DNA of 64,000 nt. Source: Georgenia faecalis. Its GTDB lineage: Bacteria > Actinomycetota > Actinomycetes > Actinomycetales > Actinomycetaceae. The translations under genes and the position numbers were made by a program. Within the stretch, counting starts at the first letter, position 1, and each line of letters opens with the position of its first letter. Below the pieces are notes generated by a model that worked only from the letters and a program-made list of their open reading frames with translations, was not told the DNA's origin and did no database searches. Location of the stretch: positions 1,426,001 to 1,490,000 of the forward strand of contig NZ_CP033325.1 in NCBI RefSeq assembly GCF_003710105.1. The letters are read 5' to 3'. Below, piece by piece: positions 36,038-44,101 of this stretch.

Positions 36038-37837
36038 ATGAGTGCGCAGCCCGTGAAGGATTGTGTGGAGCCCGAGTGTGACCGTCCGGGTGCGTTCCGC
36101 ACCAGGAGCAGGCCCACATGGTGCGATGAGCACATCACCGCACTGCTTCACCGCGCCGGGCTTGAGCCACTCGAGCCGTTCCCCGGCAAGCCCGCGCTGT
36201 ACCGGCTGACGCGCTGCCTGACGTGCGGGTGCGAGGCCCACTACCGGCTCGAGTACGTCCTCGACCGGAACAGCATCGGCGAGCCGACGTGCCGTGCGTG
36301 CTACTGGCGCGACTGGGCGGGCAATCTGCGAGTGAGGCAGGCTGGCTACGCCGACCTGAGCCCGGTCCCGCGCGAAGAGGCGGCCGCGCACGCTGAGCTG
36401 CATGGGTTCGACTACCTCCGCCCGCTCACCGAACCGTCACTGCAGGACGACCCCCACCACGTCCGGTGCAAGCACTGCGGGCACCTCAGCGCGCAGCGCC
36501 TGGGTGACATCGGCTTTGGATGCTCGTGCCAGGTGAACGCCAAGAGGAGCTCCGCCGCCCGGCGGGAGAGCGAGACGCCCAAGCCGCCCGCCCTGTTCAA
36601 GGACTCCGGCGTGCCTGCGGTCCAGTGGTGGGACCACGAGCGCAACACGGCGGAGGAGTGGGCCACCACCCGGCCCAGGGCACGTCGAGAGGTGTGGTGG
36701 AGGTGCCCCGAATGCCTCGACCCGTTCCAGGCGCGAGTGCTGGACATGGCGAACTCCGCGCAGTGCCCCGTCTGCGAGCCGAAGCGCCGTGCCGCGTACC
36801 AAGCGCAGTACGAGCGGTACAAGCGCACCCCGGTGGCCGCCGTTCCCGAGCTCGCCGCGGCGTGGGCGGACGACGCTGACCCCGCGACGGTGCCGGTGGC
36901 CGGGGAGTGGAAGCTGCGGCGGTTCCGCTGCCCCCAGGGGCACCACCCCAGGATCTCCCCGCTGACCTACCTCGAGTCCGGGTGCCCGCACTGCCGCGCC
37001 CGACGAACCGCCGAGGAGAAGCTCGCCGCCCTCGAGGTCGACCCCGGCGCCTTCGGCATGAACCCCGAGATCGCTGCCCAGTGGCACCCGACGAAGAACG
37101 GGAAGCTGAGCGTGGAGCGCACCTCGCCGACCTCACGCAGGACGGTGTGGTGGCGGGAGGAGAGCTGCGGGCACGAGTGGCAGGCGACACCCGCCGACCG
37201 GGAGAAGGGGCAGCGGCTGCGGTGCCCGCATTGCCGCACGATCCTGGACTCCCTCGCGTACCACTTCCCGCTCCTGGCGACCCAGTGGGCGCCGGAGAAC
37301 CCTGTGTCGGCGTGGCATGTGCGCCCGACCGCGGTCCTGGCGTTCCTGCCGCGGTGGCAGTGCCCGCAGGACTCGTCGCATACCTGGCAGTCGCCCGTGG
37401 GCTCGAGGACTGTCGGCTCCGGCTGTCCCATGTGCAAGGAGGCCGGCAAGTCCGCCATCGAGCTTGAGATGCTGGAGGCCGCACGCTCCCACTTCGGCAA
37501 CGCCACGTCGGGACGCCCGCTGCGGGACCAGGCCTTCACGGCGCGCTCGGTCTGGCACCCCGACATCACCGTCGAGCTGGCGTCGGGGCAGACGCTGGTG
37601 ATCGAGTACGACGGCGCCTACTGGCACTCGGACAAGGCCGAGGTCGACACGGCCAAGTCGCGCGACCTGCTGGCCGCTGGGTACCTCGTGATGCGCCTTC
37701 GCGAGCACCCGCTCCCGCCTCTAACCATCAGCTCCGAGCGGTACGGCGAGGCCGTCGTGTACGCGAATGCCCCGGACCCTCGAGGGGCGGTCGAAGATGT
37801 GGCGCGGTGGGTGCGTGAAGCGACGCGGAAACGCTGA
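36038..37837 (+). CDS. Multi-zinc-ribbon protein with Vsr-like endonuclease domain
   Basis: This 599-aa protein contains a series of Cys-x-x-Cys zinc ribbons (CLTCGCEAHYRLEY...CRAC; CKHCGHLSAQ; WWRCPECLDPF...CPVC; RFRCPQGHHPR...CPHC; WWREESCGHEW...CPHC; RWQCPQDSSHTW...CPMC), several of the DUF4379 type with conserved W and N. The C-terminal 130 residues form a Vsr/PD-(D/E)xK-type nuclease: HPDITVE (Asp509), LVIEYDGAYWHSD (Glu523, Asp525), KSRDLLAAGYLVMRLRE. GGAGGAGG lies 8 nt before ATG 36038. It is presumed to be a DNA nuclease with nucleic-acid-reading ribbons; a defence role is inferred from family habit and neighbourhood. Confidence 0.82.
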   Translation: MSAQPVKDCVEPECDRPGAFRTRSRPTWCDEHITALLHRAGLEPLEPFPGKPALYRLTRCLTCGCEAHYRLEYVLDRNSIGEPTCRACYWRDWAGNLRVRQAGYADLSPVPREEAAAHAELHGFDYLRPLTEPSLQDDPHHVRCKHCGHLSAQRLGDIGFGCSCQVNAKRSSAARRESETPKPPALFKDSGVPAVQWWDHERNTAEEWATTRPRARREVWWRCPECLDPFQARVLDMANSAQCPVCEPKRRAAYQAQYERYKRTPVAAVPELAAAWADDADPATVPVAGEWKLRRFRCPQGHHPRISPLTYLESGCPHCRARRTAEEKLAALEVDPGAFGMNPEIAAQWHPTKNGKLSVERTSPTSRRTVWWREESCGHEWQATPADREKGQRLRCPHCRTILDSLAYHFPLLATQWAPENPVSAWHVRPTAVLAFLPRWQCPQDSSHTWQSPVGSRTVGSGCPMCKEAGKSAIELEMLEAARSHFGNATSGRPLRDQAFTARSVWHPDITVELASGQTLVIEYDGAYWHSDKAEVDTAKSRDLLAAGYLVMRLREHPLPPLTISSERYGEAVVYANAPDPRGAVEDVARWVREATRKR

Positions 37838-37986
37838 CAGGACTTCCGAGGGTCCGCGTACAGACGCACCAGGGAGCTCGGTCAAGCACACGTCGTCCAG
37901 CACCCGATGTCCGCGGGATGTCGCACGCGCAGTGGAGCGCCCAACAGTGGGCGCACCGCTCTGGCGTAGGGCGTGTTAGCGGCATG

Positions 37987-38260
37987 GCCGGACGCCGGTG
38001 TCGCGCCCGGACGGCGGCTGTTTGTTGCTCGGGGCTGGCTGGCCGGTCAGGCTCGGGTAGGTGCTCGGGCCGGGTCGCTCTGATTGCGGCTGCCCACCGG
38101 AGGGTTCGGTGTGGCTCTTTCATGGAGTGCGTCCGGGCCGGGCACCGCAGCGAGGGTGTGGCTCACGAAGGGTCTGCTCTGCTCGAAACAGCGTTGCCCG
38201 TCCTCGCCCGTGGCGTCGGTCAGCCCTGGCCGGCGCTGGATTCTCGAGGTGGAGGACGCC
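37987..38260 (+). ncRNA. Candidate IS110 bridge-RNA region (left end)
   Basis: IS110-group elements encode a structured bridge RNA in the noncoding left end before the recombinase gene. Here the 274-bp left end is free of supported coding sequence and GC-rich with several short inverted repeats. I cannot fold it or assign the target- and donor-binding loops by eye, so this rests on family knowledge and position. Confidence 0.35.
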
Positions 38261-39493
38261 ATGCAGAAAACACAGAACGAGGCGCTGGTCGCCGGTGACG
38301 TGGTCATCATCGGGGTCGATCCGCACAAGGCGTCGGTGACGATCGAGGCCCGCGATGCCAGGGAGGTCCTGCGGGCCACCGGCGAGTTCCCGACCACGAG
38401 AGCCGGGCACGCCGCGATGGTCAAGGTCGCCCGGCAGTGGCCGCGGCGGGTGTGGGCGGTCGAGGGTGCCCGCGGTGTGGGGCGTGCGCTGGTCGCGCGG
38501 CTCGTCGCGAGCGGGGAGCGCGTCGTCGACGTGCCGGCAAAGCTCTCGGCTCGTTCCCGGGTCTTCGACACCGGGCAGGGCCGCAAGACCGACTCCCACG
38601 ACGCCCACGCGATCGTGATGGTGGCGCTGCGCGACAAGCGGCTGCGTGAGGTCGTGATCGACGAGGACCTGGAGGTGCTGCGGCTGCTGGTCGATCGCCG
38701 CGACGAGCTGGCCGCCGCGCGCACCCAGGCACTGAACCGGGCGCACCGGCTCTTCGCCGAGGTCACACCGGGTGGGGCACCGACGAAGAAGTCCATCGCC
38801 AAGTACCAGGCACTCCTGGCCGGAGTGCATCCGAGGGACGCGGCTGGCCGGGTTCGCCGGCGGATGCTTGCCGAGGAGCTCACCGAGGCCCGCCGCCTGG
38901 ACGTGCGGGTCAAGGAGCTGACCGCTGAGATCAAGGCCGCCGTCCTGGCCCGCGGGTCGTACCTGATGGACCTGCCCGGGATCGGCCCTGCGGGTGCCGG
39001 GCGGATCCTGGCCGACGTGGGCGATGTGACCCGCTTCCCCTCCCGGCACCACTTCGCGTCCTGGACCGGGACCGCACCGATCGATGCGTCCTCCGGCGCC
39101 CACCAGCGCCACCGGCTGTCCCGGGCCGGGAACCGGCGGCTGAACCACGTGCTCCACATTGCCGCGACCGTCCAGATACGCCACGACGGCACCCTCGGCA
39201 AGGCCTACTACGACCGCAAACGAGCGGCCGGCAAGCGACCGCTCGAGGCGATGCGGTGCCTGAAGCGGCGGTTGTCCGACGTCGTGTACAGGCAGCTGGT
39301 CAAGGACGCCCTCGAGGCCCAGACAGCGACGATGAAGGCGGGCCCGGGAGGGCACAGCGGGGCGACTCTTCAATCCAGCGCGGCCGGCCTGCCCCCGCAC
39401 ACCGGCACTTCGGATCAGCCACTTCCCGGACCCGCGACCACCACGCTAGACCCCACGCCGACCACCCGACAGGTCCCCATCCCCACCGGTTGA
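38261..39493 (+). CDS. IS110-family transposase (DEDD recombinase)
   Basis: This 410-aa transposase has the N-terminal DEDD RuvC-like domain with IIGVDPHKASV, AVEGARGVG and KTDSHDAHAI giving the four acidic residues. The C-terminal Tnp domain (LMDLPGIGPAGAGRILADVG, FASWTGTAPIDASSGAHQRH, LSRAGNRRLNHVLHIAA) carries the catalytic serine region. GGAGG lies 5 nt before ATG 38261. The gene appears intact, so the element may be active. Confidence 0.92.
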   Translation: MQKTQNEALVAGDVVIIGVDPHKASVTIEARDAREVLRATGEFPTTRAGHAAMVKVARQWPRRVWAVEGARGVGRALVARLVASGERVVDVPAKLSARSRVFDTGQGRKTDSHDAHAIVMVALRDKRLREVVIDEDLEVLRLLVDRRDELAAARTQALNRAHRLFAEVTPGGAPTKKSIAKYQALLAGVHPRDAAGRVRRRMLAEELTEARRLDVRVKELTAEIKAAVLARGSYLMDLPGIGPAGAGRILADVGDVTRFPSRHHFASWTGTAPIDASSGAHQRHRLSRAGNRRLNHVLHIAATVQIRHDGTLGKAYYDRKRAAGKRPLEAMRCLKRRLSDVVYRQLVKDALEAQTATMKAGPGGHSGATLQSSAAGLPPHTGTSDQPLPGPATTTLDPTPTTRQVPIPTG

Positions 39494-39524
39494 CAACCGG
39501 CGCAACAGAAGGGAGCCATGAGCG
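39461..39524 (+). repeat. IS110 right end, repeated at 48953-49016
   Basis: These 64 bp include the last codons of the transposase, the stop and the right terminus. They match 48953-49016 at 59 of 64 positions, both copies ending in CATGAGCG. Confidence 0.8.
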
Positions 39525-39756
39525 CGCACCGGACGCGACGCGCGACAACCGCCGTAACGGTCTGCGTGCCGCCCCCTTGCTGGACGTCCGGCGCGACGTC
39601 CCGCATGCGGCGCGCGATCCAGAGACAGAAGCGGTCATCTCGAGGTTTTGTCTCCATGGGTGGCCCGCGGACGCGTCTCCCGGCTCCGCAACATGGACTC
39701 GTCGCGCTGCGAGCGCAGGGGTGATCCACGGCGCACGCGGAAGTACGCTCGTCCGC

Positions 39757-41220
39757 GTGGAGGGAGCCGAGGAGACATCGTTCGAGATGTCGGGGGAGAT
39801 TTGGGATATTGTCGACGGTCGCGCTGTCAGTCGCGACACGGAGTCGTGGGCCGCGGTTGCCTACGTGCGCGAAACTTGGCCGCTCTTAGGTAGGGCCCGG
39901 TGGTGCGGCGATGTACTCCACGGCCAGTGGGACGGCTCGACCGTTCAGGTCGCCATCGACTGCCCGCTTTGCCACGAGCAGCACCACCACGGCGGATCAT
40001 TGGAAGACGGCCGATGCCATGGGCACCGAGTCGCGCACTGTCACAGCCGTTCAACAGCGCCATCCCGACGCGACGGATCCGACCTCAGCGGGTACATCCT
40101 TTTCGACGCTCGGCGCTATCGCGTTGTGTCCCGCCGCGGGGATCAGGCGTTTCGGCTCGTCGGGCCGTGGCCCGGCCACCGTGACCCAGCAGTGGAGGCC
40201 GCCCAGGGCGCTGTAGCCGCCCGTGACCTGGATCAGGCTCGCCGGCTCCTAACCGATGTCCGTCTCCCGCCGGCAGCAGTGCGCGTTCTGTACGAGGGCA
40301 TGGGGCTAGGCACGGGTCGTAAGGTGGCGGTCATCAAGGCAGTGGCCTCGCACCCACAGGCGTCATCGGAGATTTTGAGCGACATCGCCAATAGCGGACC
40401 CGAGTCTGCAGAGAGGCACCTTGCGTCCAACCCTCAACTCGAACCAGGTCTGGCGAACCAGCTCGTCGGCGACCGCATCTCCGCCGGCGCCACGCAGATA
40501 GCCCTTGCGGCCAACTCCGCCGTGACCGCTGACACGCTCGGCTGGCTCTCCGAGATCGCGACCGGCTTTCGTGGTGGCCCCGAGAGCCGCGACCCGAAGT
40601 TTGGACGAACGATTCTGCGCCATCCTCAGGCGGATCACGAGGTGATCGGCTACCTCGCTGCCGTCCCGGAGCTTGCGAGGGAGATCCTCCGTCACCCGCT
40701 TTGTGACTCTAACACCGCGAATACTGTGTTCGAGGCGTCCATTGAGCAGTTCCACGAGGGCGCGCAACTGAGATTTCTGCGATCAGAGTTCGCCGACGCT
40801 TACTACGCCGCCCGCCTACTGAGTGAGGGTTCTGAGGTTGCCGCCAAGGAGGCAGCGCGCGTCATTGCGTCTCGGTGGCACGCGCAGATTGACGACCTCG
40901 GTCTGGAGGACTGGTCTCGGGACGAACTGCTAAGAATTGGCAGAAGCAGGAAGGGGCCCCATGCGATCCCCGAAGCGGTCCCGACGCTATATCGCCACTT
41001 CGACGCGAGCGGCGAGCTGCTCTACGTCGGTCTCACCGTCCGGCCGGCACTTCAGCGACAGCATGAGCATCTGAAGGGCAAGGCGTGGTGGAACGAGATC
41101 GCCAACATAAGCATGGTGCGATTCGACACCGTCGAGGAGCTGGAAGTCGCCGAGGTGAATGCCATCAGGTCCGAACAGCCGCGCTACAACGTCACCCACA
41201 ATGGGCGGCGGGACCGCTGA
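39757..41220 (+). CDS. GIY-YIG domain protein with Cys/His-rich N-terminus
   Basis: This 487-aa protein ends in a GIY-YIG nuclease-like domain (TLYRHFDASGELLYVGLT with Tyr412 and YVG, HEHLKGKAWWNEIANI, VEELEVAEVNAIRSEQPRYNV), where the usual catalytic Glu region is EVAEVNAI. The N-terminal part has a Cys/His cluster (IDCPLCHEQHHHGG; GRCHGHRVAHC), probably zinc-binding. The middle is built of helical repeats like leucine-rich variants (AVASHPQASSEILSDIA; RTILRHPQADHEVIGYLA; AREILRHPLCDSN). GTG 39757 is chosen because TACGCT (39744-39749) lies 7 nt upstream, a leaderless arrangement. A role in defence or DNA processing is inferred. Confidence 0.78.
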   Translation: MEGAEETSFEMSGEIWDIVDGRAVSRDTESWAAVAYVRETWPLLGRARWCGDVLHGQWDGSTVQVAIDCPLCHEQHHHGGSLEDGRCHGHRVAHCHSRSTAPSRRDGSDLSGYILFDARRYRVVSRRGDQAFRLVGPWPGHRDPAVEAAQGAVAARDLDQARRLLTDVRLPPAAVRVLYEGMGLGTGRKVAVIKAVASHPQASSEILSDIANSGPESAERHLASNPQLEPGLANQLVGDRISAGATQIALAANSAVTADTLGWLSEIATGFRGGPESRDPKFGRTILRHPQADHEVIGYLAAVPELAREILRHPLCDSNTANTVFEASIEQFHEGAQLRFLRSEFADAYYAARLLSEGSEVAAKEAARVIASRWHAQIDDLGLEDWSRDELLRIGRSRKGPHAIPEAVPTLYRHFDASGELLYVGLTVRPALQRQHEHLKGKAWWNEIANISMVRFDTVEELEVAEVNAIRSEQPRYNVTHNGRRDR

Positions 41221-41459
41221 GTAATGATCCAATATGCCTCGACAGGGCTGCCCAAGGAGTGAGCGTGAGTGAAGCGGGAGGCAGACTCGGGGCGCGGGTG
41301 CCTGAACGCGCGACGGGACTCTCATCCGATCTCGGCAGTACCGCGAGCCAGCAGCGCGACGTCCACGCCGCGCGCGATCCGCGGCATGAGCGGGCACCGG
41401 ACGCGGCATGAGGTGGAGACGTGGCCGGTGTCGGTGTACCGCTCGGGCCTCTACCGCCG
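41221..41459. other. Spacer with an empty IS110-type target sequence
   Basis: This short convergent spacer has no gene. It contains GCGGCATGAGCG (41381-41392) followed by GGCACCGGACGCG, resembling the reconstructed IS110 target. Confidence 0.5.
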
Positions 41460-42053
41460 CTACATTGCGCTTGCGCCTTCCAGTCTCGCCAACTCGAACT
41501 CCAAGTTGGTGGATATTTTCTCGAGGATCGCCGGGGCGTAGTTCGAGACCTGCTCGAAGGTCCAGACCGTCTCCATTGACGCTCCGTGGTAGTTCCGCAA
41601 GTGTTCTATTATCCAGATACGGTCGCTCTGCGGGAGTGCTGTGAAAGGATCGTTTGTTCCGTAGTCATGCATAGACGAGAGGTGGATAAACGCACAGCCG
41701 AAGCGATATACGTTCTGCGTCCAGCCGTGAAGGTGCTGAGCAAGGTCCACCATGTCGCGATCCCTGACCATCCTCTGCTTTCCTCTTGGCGTGCGAGCAG
41801 TCCAAGGATGTCCCGTTGCTGACGATCGGAGGAGGAGGGCGCGCTCCTCCGGATCCCGATGCAGCAGGTAGATCACCCTCACCAATGAGTCAAGCTCTTG
41901 TCGCAGGAGGCCCATGGCCACGGATCGGAGCCCGAGCGTTGACACCGCCGGCATAGCCTTTTGGATCTCAGTTGAACGCGCGCGCACGAACCTGCAAAAC
42001 GTCTGCAGGTCGGACTGCGCCTGATCACTGTCGGGCTGTTCGATCGTGCTCAC
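41460..42053 (-). CDS. Hypothetical protein, mainly helical
   Basis: This 197-aa protein is not recognised. It is rich in helix with conserved-looking polar patches: RQELDSLVRVIYLLHRD, GKQRMVRDRDMVDLAQHLHG, YRFGCAFIHLSSMHDYG, IIEHLRNYHG. Histidines and aspartates in FIHLSSMHDYG could be functional. GTG 42053 is preferred because TAGGCT (42060-42065) lies 6 nt upstream on the minus strand, a leaderless start. It stands between the GIY-YIG gene and a tRNA-like gene in the defence-rich part of the element. Confidence 0.7.
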   Translation of the reverse strand: MSTIEQPDSDQAQSDLQTFCRFVRARSTEIQKAMPAVSTLGLRSVAMGLLRQELDSLVRVIYLLHRDPEERALLLRSSATGHPWTARTPRGKQRMVRDRDMVDLAQHLHGWTQNVYRFGCAFIHLSSMHDYGTNDPFTALPQSDRIWIIEHLRNYHGASMETVWTFEQVSNYAPAILEKISTNLEFELARLEGASAM

Positions 42054-42333
42054 CCACCGAGCCTACAGATGCGTCGCTCGTCGGTTGGGGGCCGTGTCGG
42101 CGCGCTAGACAGGACGCGTCCGCCACACTGGCTGCGGCATGCCTGCACTTGGACCTCCTCGTCGCCGCACCTCTGCTCAACCCTCAACTCGGGGTCTACA
42201 TCGCGGAGCATTCGACCGTCACACACCAGAGCGGACCAGCTGGATGAGTTGCATGCCTGACTTTGAACGATGGCGTCCAAGTCGATCGCTTGAAACGGCT
42301 AGTCGAGAGCGGCAGAGCCCGGTAGTCTCTCGA
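42054..42333. other. Spacer upstream of the tRNA-Phe-like gene
   Basis: No protein gene is supported. TAGTCT (42323-42328) lies about 6 bp before the expected 5' end of the tRNA-like gene and may be its -10 element. Confidence 0.4.
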
Positions 42334-42406
42334 CTGCCTGTAGCTCAGTTGGTCAGAGTGCCCGGCTGAAACCTGGGAGACGCGGGTTCAAGTCCCGTCA
42401 GGTCCA
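42334..42406 (+). tRNA. tRNA-Phe(GAA)-like gene with imperfect acceptor stem
   Basis: The D arm (TAGCTCAGTTGGTCAGAGT), anticodon stem-loop (CCCGG, CTGAAAC, CTGGG; anticodon GAA) and T arm (GCGGG, TTCAAGT, CCCGT) are well formed. The 3' acceptor strand CAGGTCC plus A pairs with CCTG at positions 4-7 and by G-U at position 3, but positions 1-2 (CT) cannot pair with CC. It differs clearly from the usual actinobacterial tRNA-Phe. It may be an element-borne tRNA, a decayed copy or half of an old attachment site. CCA is not encoded. Confidence 0.6.
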
Positions 42407-42445
42407 CACAGGGGCTCCCGGCCCTCGGCCGGGAGCCCCGGTGTG
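42405..42445 (+). terminator. Very stable hairpin after the tRNA-like gene
   Basis: GGGGCTCCCGGCC (42411-42423), loop CTC, GGCCGGGAGCCCC (42427-42439) form a perfect 13-bp stem. It is extended by CACAC (42405-42409) pairing with GTGTG (42441-42445) across one A-G mismatch. It begins within the 3' end of the tRNA-like gene and would act as a terminator, though no U tract follows. Confidence 0.7.
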
Positions 42446-42988
42446 GGGCATCGAGTCGGCAGGACGGGCGTCGTTAAGCTGCGCTGAGGCATGCACACTC
42501 GCCGATCAACATGCAGGACGTGCTTTCGCCTTAGCCGTCGAAGCGAACGAATGCTCGCAGAGTGCCAGCCTCGTGGCCTCGGGTCTCCTGGTATACCAAG
42601 GATCTGGAGGAGGCGCGTTGCCGGGCTCGTCCTCGGTCTGCAGACCCTTGCCCCGCCAGCGTCGACTGTCCCTCTTCACTGATCGAGCCGTTGAAGGTTG
42701 ATGCTGATGCTGATGCTGATGCTGATGCTGACGCTGACGCTGCCACACGCTCGCGAGCGGTTGGCGAGGAGGTGCATCGCGACGCGATCCACTGGCCAGG
42801 TGAGGGCCTTGCCTACTTCTAGCGGGACGCCCCAGGTCATCGTCACGAGACCATGCTAGGTGTCGCAGTCTTCGTGGTCGAAGGCTCAACGGCACCTCGT
42901 TTCGCTCAGTGGCAAGGAACTGCGTGATCGAGCACCGACCGCGTACGTGCGCGCGGGATCTCCATACCGGTTCCCGCGTGCCGTATGA
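42446..42988. other. 543-bp noncoding region with a hexanucleotide repeat
   Basis: No supported gene lies between the tRNA hairpin and the end of the HEAT-like gene. The region includes the TGATGC/TGACGC tandem repeat at 42699-42740. Confidence 0.5.
42699..42740 (+). repeat. Hexanucleotide tandem repeat, 5 x TGATGC then 2 x TGACGC
   Basis: Seven uninterrupted 6-bp units occur in noncoding DNA. Read as codons they would give alternating Asp-Ala, but the surrounding frames are not gene-like. Being a multiple of three, expansion would not alter frame. Confidence 0.85.
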
Positions 42989-44101
42989 CTACCTGAAGAC
43001 GTCAGCGAAGGTGTAGGCGAGCGACAGCGCTTCCTGGTTGCCAGCAGCGGCGAAGGTCGCGAGCAACCGCCGGAAGGCGTCTGCGCCTACGGCGTCGAAG
43101 AGCACGAGTGGACGCTGCACGGTGAGCAGTCGTTGTAGATACGTGACGACGATGTCGCCTGCCAGAGGATCACCTGCGTAACTGCTGTCGGGGGGCACCG
43201 CGTCGGCGACTGCCTGCAAGGCGCTTGCCTCCTTCAGAGGTGCGAGGAACACCATCGCTTTGACGGCCGGGTGCACGCACTGCGGCGCGTGCGTCGACGC
43301 GCACCTGCTCAGCACCGGCATCGCGAGGTCGGCGAAGCCCGCGTCAGGCACCGCGAGCTCCACTTTCGGATCGCGCCTACTTTCGAACGCGCCACTCGCA
43401 AAGTAGACCTGTTGCGCGACCTCGCGGCAGATCAGCACGGCGCCCTGAATCTCGGCGAGCTGGGCTTCCGTCAGGTTCGACGCCGCCAACGAGAGCTTCC
43501 CTGGATCGCGCCCCAGGCGCGCTGCCGAGGCGTCGGCGGCCGACCACAATAGCGCGAACGCCCGCGCTTGTATTCCGACTTCGGTCCCAGCGAGATACCG
43601 GCGGGCCGACTTTGCGAACCGCGAGACCGCCATGGGTCGAGTCGGCGCCTCGTCACACCATCGCTCGACGGTTGCGGACGCGAACGGTGTCCTCGCCACA
43701 ACGGCGAGATACGTCAGCAGTTCGACCGTCACGTCGGCGCCTAAGTCGCCATCGCCGGGGTCGCCGCCCTTGTGGAGCCGTGCGAGCACGTCGTCCACGA
43801 CCGCCGGCGCGGCCGCGGCCGCCAACTGTCCAAGAAGGACCGAACGCACGCGCTCGTCTTGCTCGGCGAGCACGAGATCGCCGACTGTTGACGCTCTCTG
43901 TTCCTCGTCCTGGTCGGCGTAGATCGCTAGCACGCCCTCGGCCGCCCGCATTCTCACGCCTGGGCTGTCGTCGTGGAGCCCGGCCGCGACTGCGCCGGTG
44001 ATCGCGGCGGCGTCATCGCCCGAGCGCCAATCTCGCCGGGCGAGTAGCGCAACGAGGCCGCCGATGGCCGCGTCACGGACTCCGGGGCTCCACGCGATCA
44101 C
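42989..44101 (-). CDS. HEAT-repeat-like protein, partner (or split C-terminus) of the STAND ATPase
   Basis: This 370-aa, Ala-rich helical protein starts MIAWSPGVRDAAIGGLVALL and continues with HEAT-like units (DDSPGVRMRAAEGVLAIYAD; DERVRSVLLGQLAAAAAPAV). GTG 44101 overlaps the TGA of the upstream STAND gene (GTGA), giving translational coupling. Alternatively it is the C-terminal sensor region of that protein split by a 1-nt frameshift: restoring one base near 44105-44112 would read through as about 1,605 residues. No catalytic motif is visible. Confidence 0.75.
   Translation of the reverse strand: MIAWSPGVRDAAIGGLVALLARRDWRSGDDAAAITGAVAAGLHDDSPGVRMRAAEGVLAIYADQDEEQRASTVGDLVLAEQDERVRSVLLGQLAAAAAPAVVDDVLARLHKGGDPGDGDLGADVTVELLTYLAVVARTPFASATVERWCDEAPTRPMAVSRFAKSARRYLAGTEVGIQARAFALLWSAADASAARLGRDPGKLSLAASNLTEAQLAEIQGAVLICREVAQQVYFASGAFESRRDPKVELAVPDAGFADLAMPVLSRCASTHAPQCVHPAVKAMVFLAPLKEASALQAVADAVPPDSSYAGDPLAGDIVVTYLQRLLTVQRPLVLFDAVGADAFRRLLATFAAAGNQEALSLAYTFADVFR

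Larger units (their letters stand above)
37983..39520 (+). mobile_element. IS110-family insertion sequence
   Basis: The element of about 1.53 kb has CATG at both inferred edges (37983-37986 and 39517-39520). The left flank GCGG and right flank AGCG together recreate GCGGCATGAGCG, which occurs uninterrupted at 41381-41392 and 51178-51189. At 41381 the similarity continues (GGCACCGGACGCG versus CGCACCGGACGCG), supporting these edges. As in IS110-group elements there are no terminal inverted repeats, a long noncoding left end and a short right end. Confidence 0.6.

Noticed and set aside
42562-42822. Open frame with Asp-Ala repeat from the hexanucleotide tract
   Set aside because: The repeat makes a simple peptide but the surrounding sequence has no coding character.
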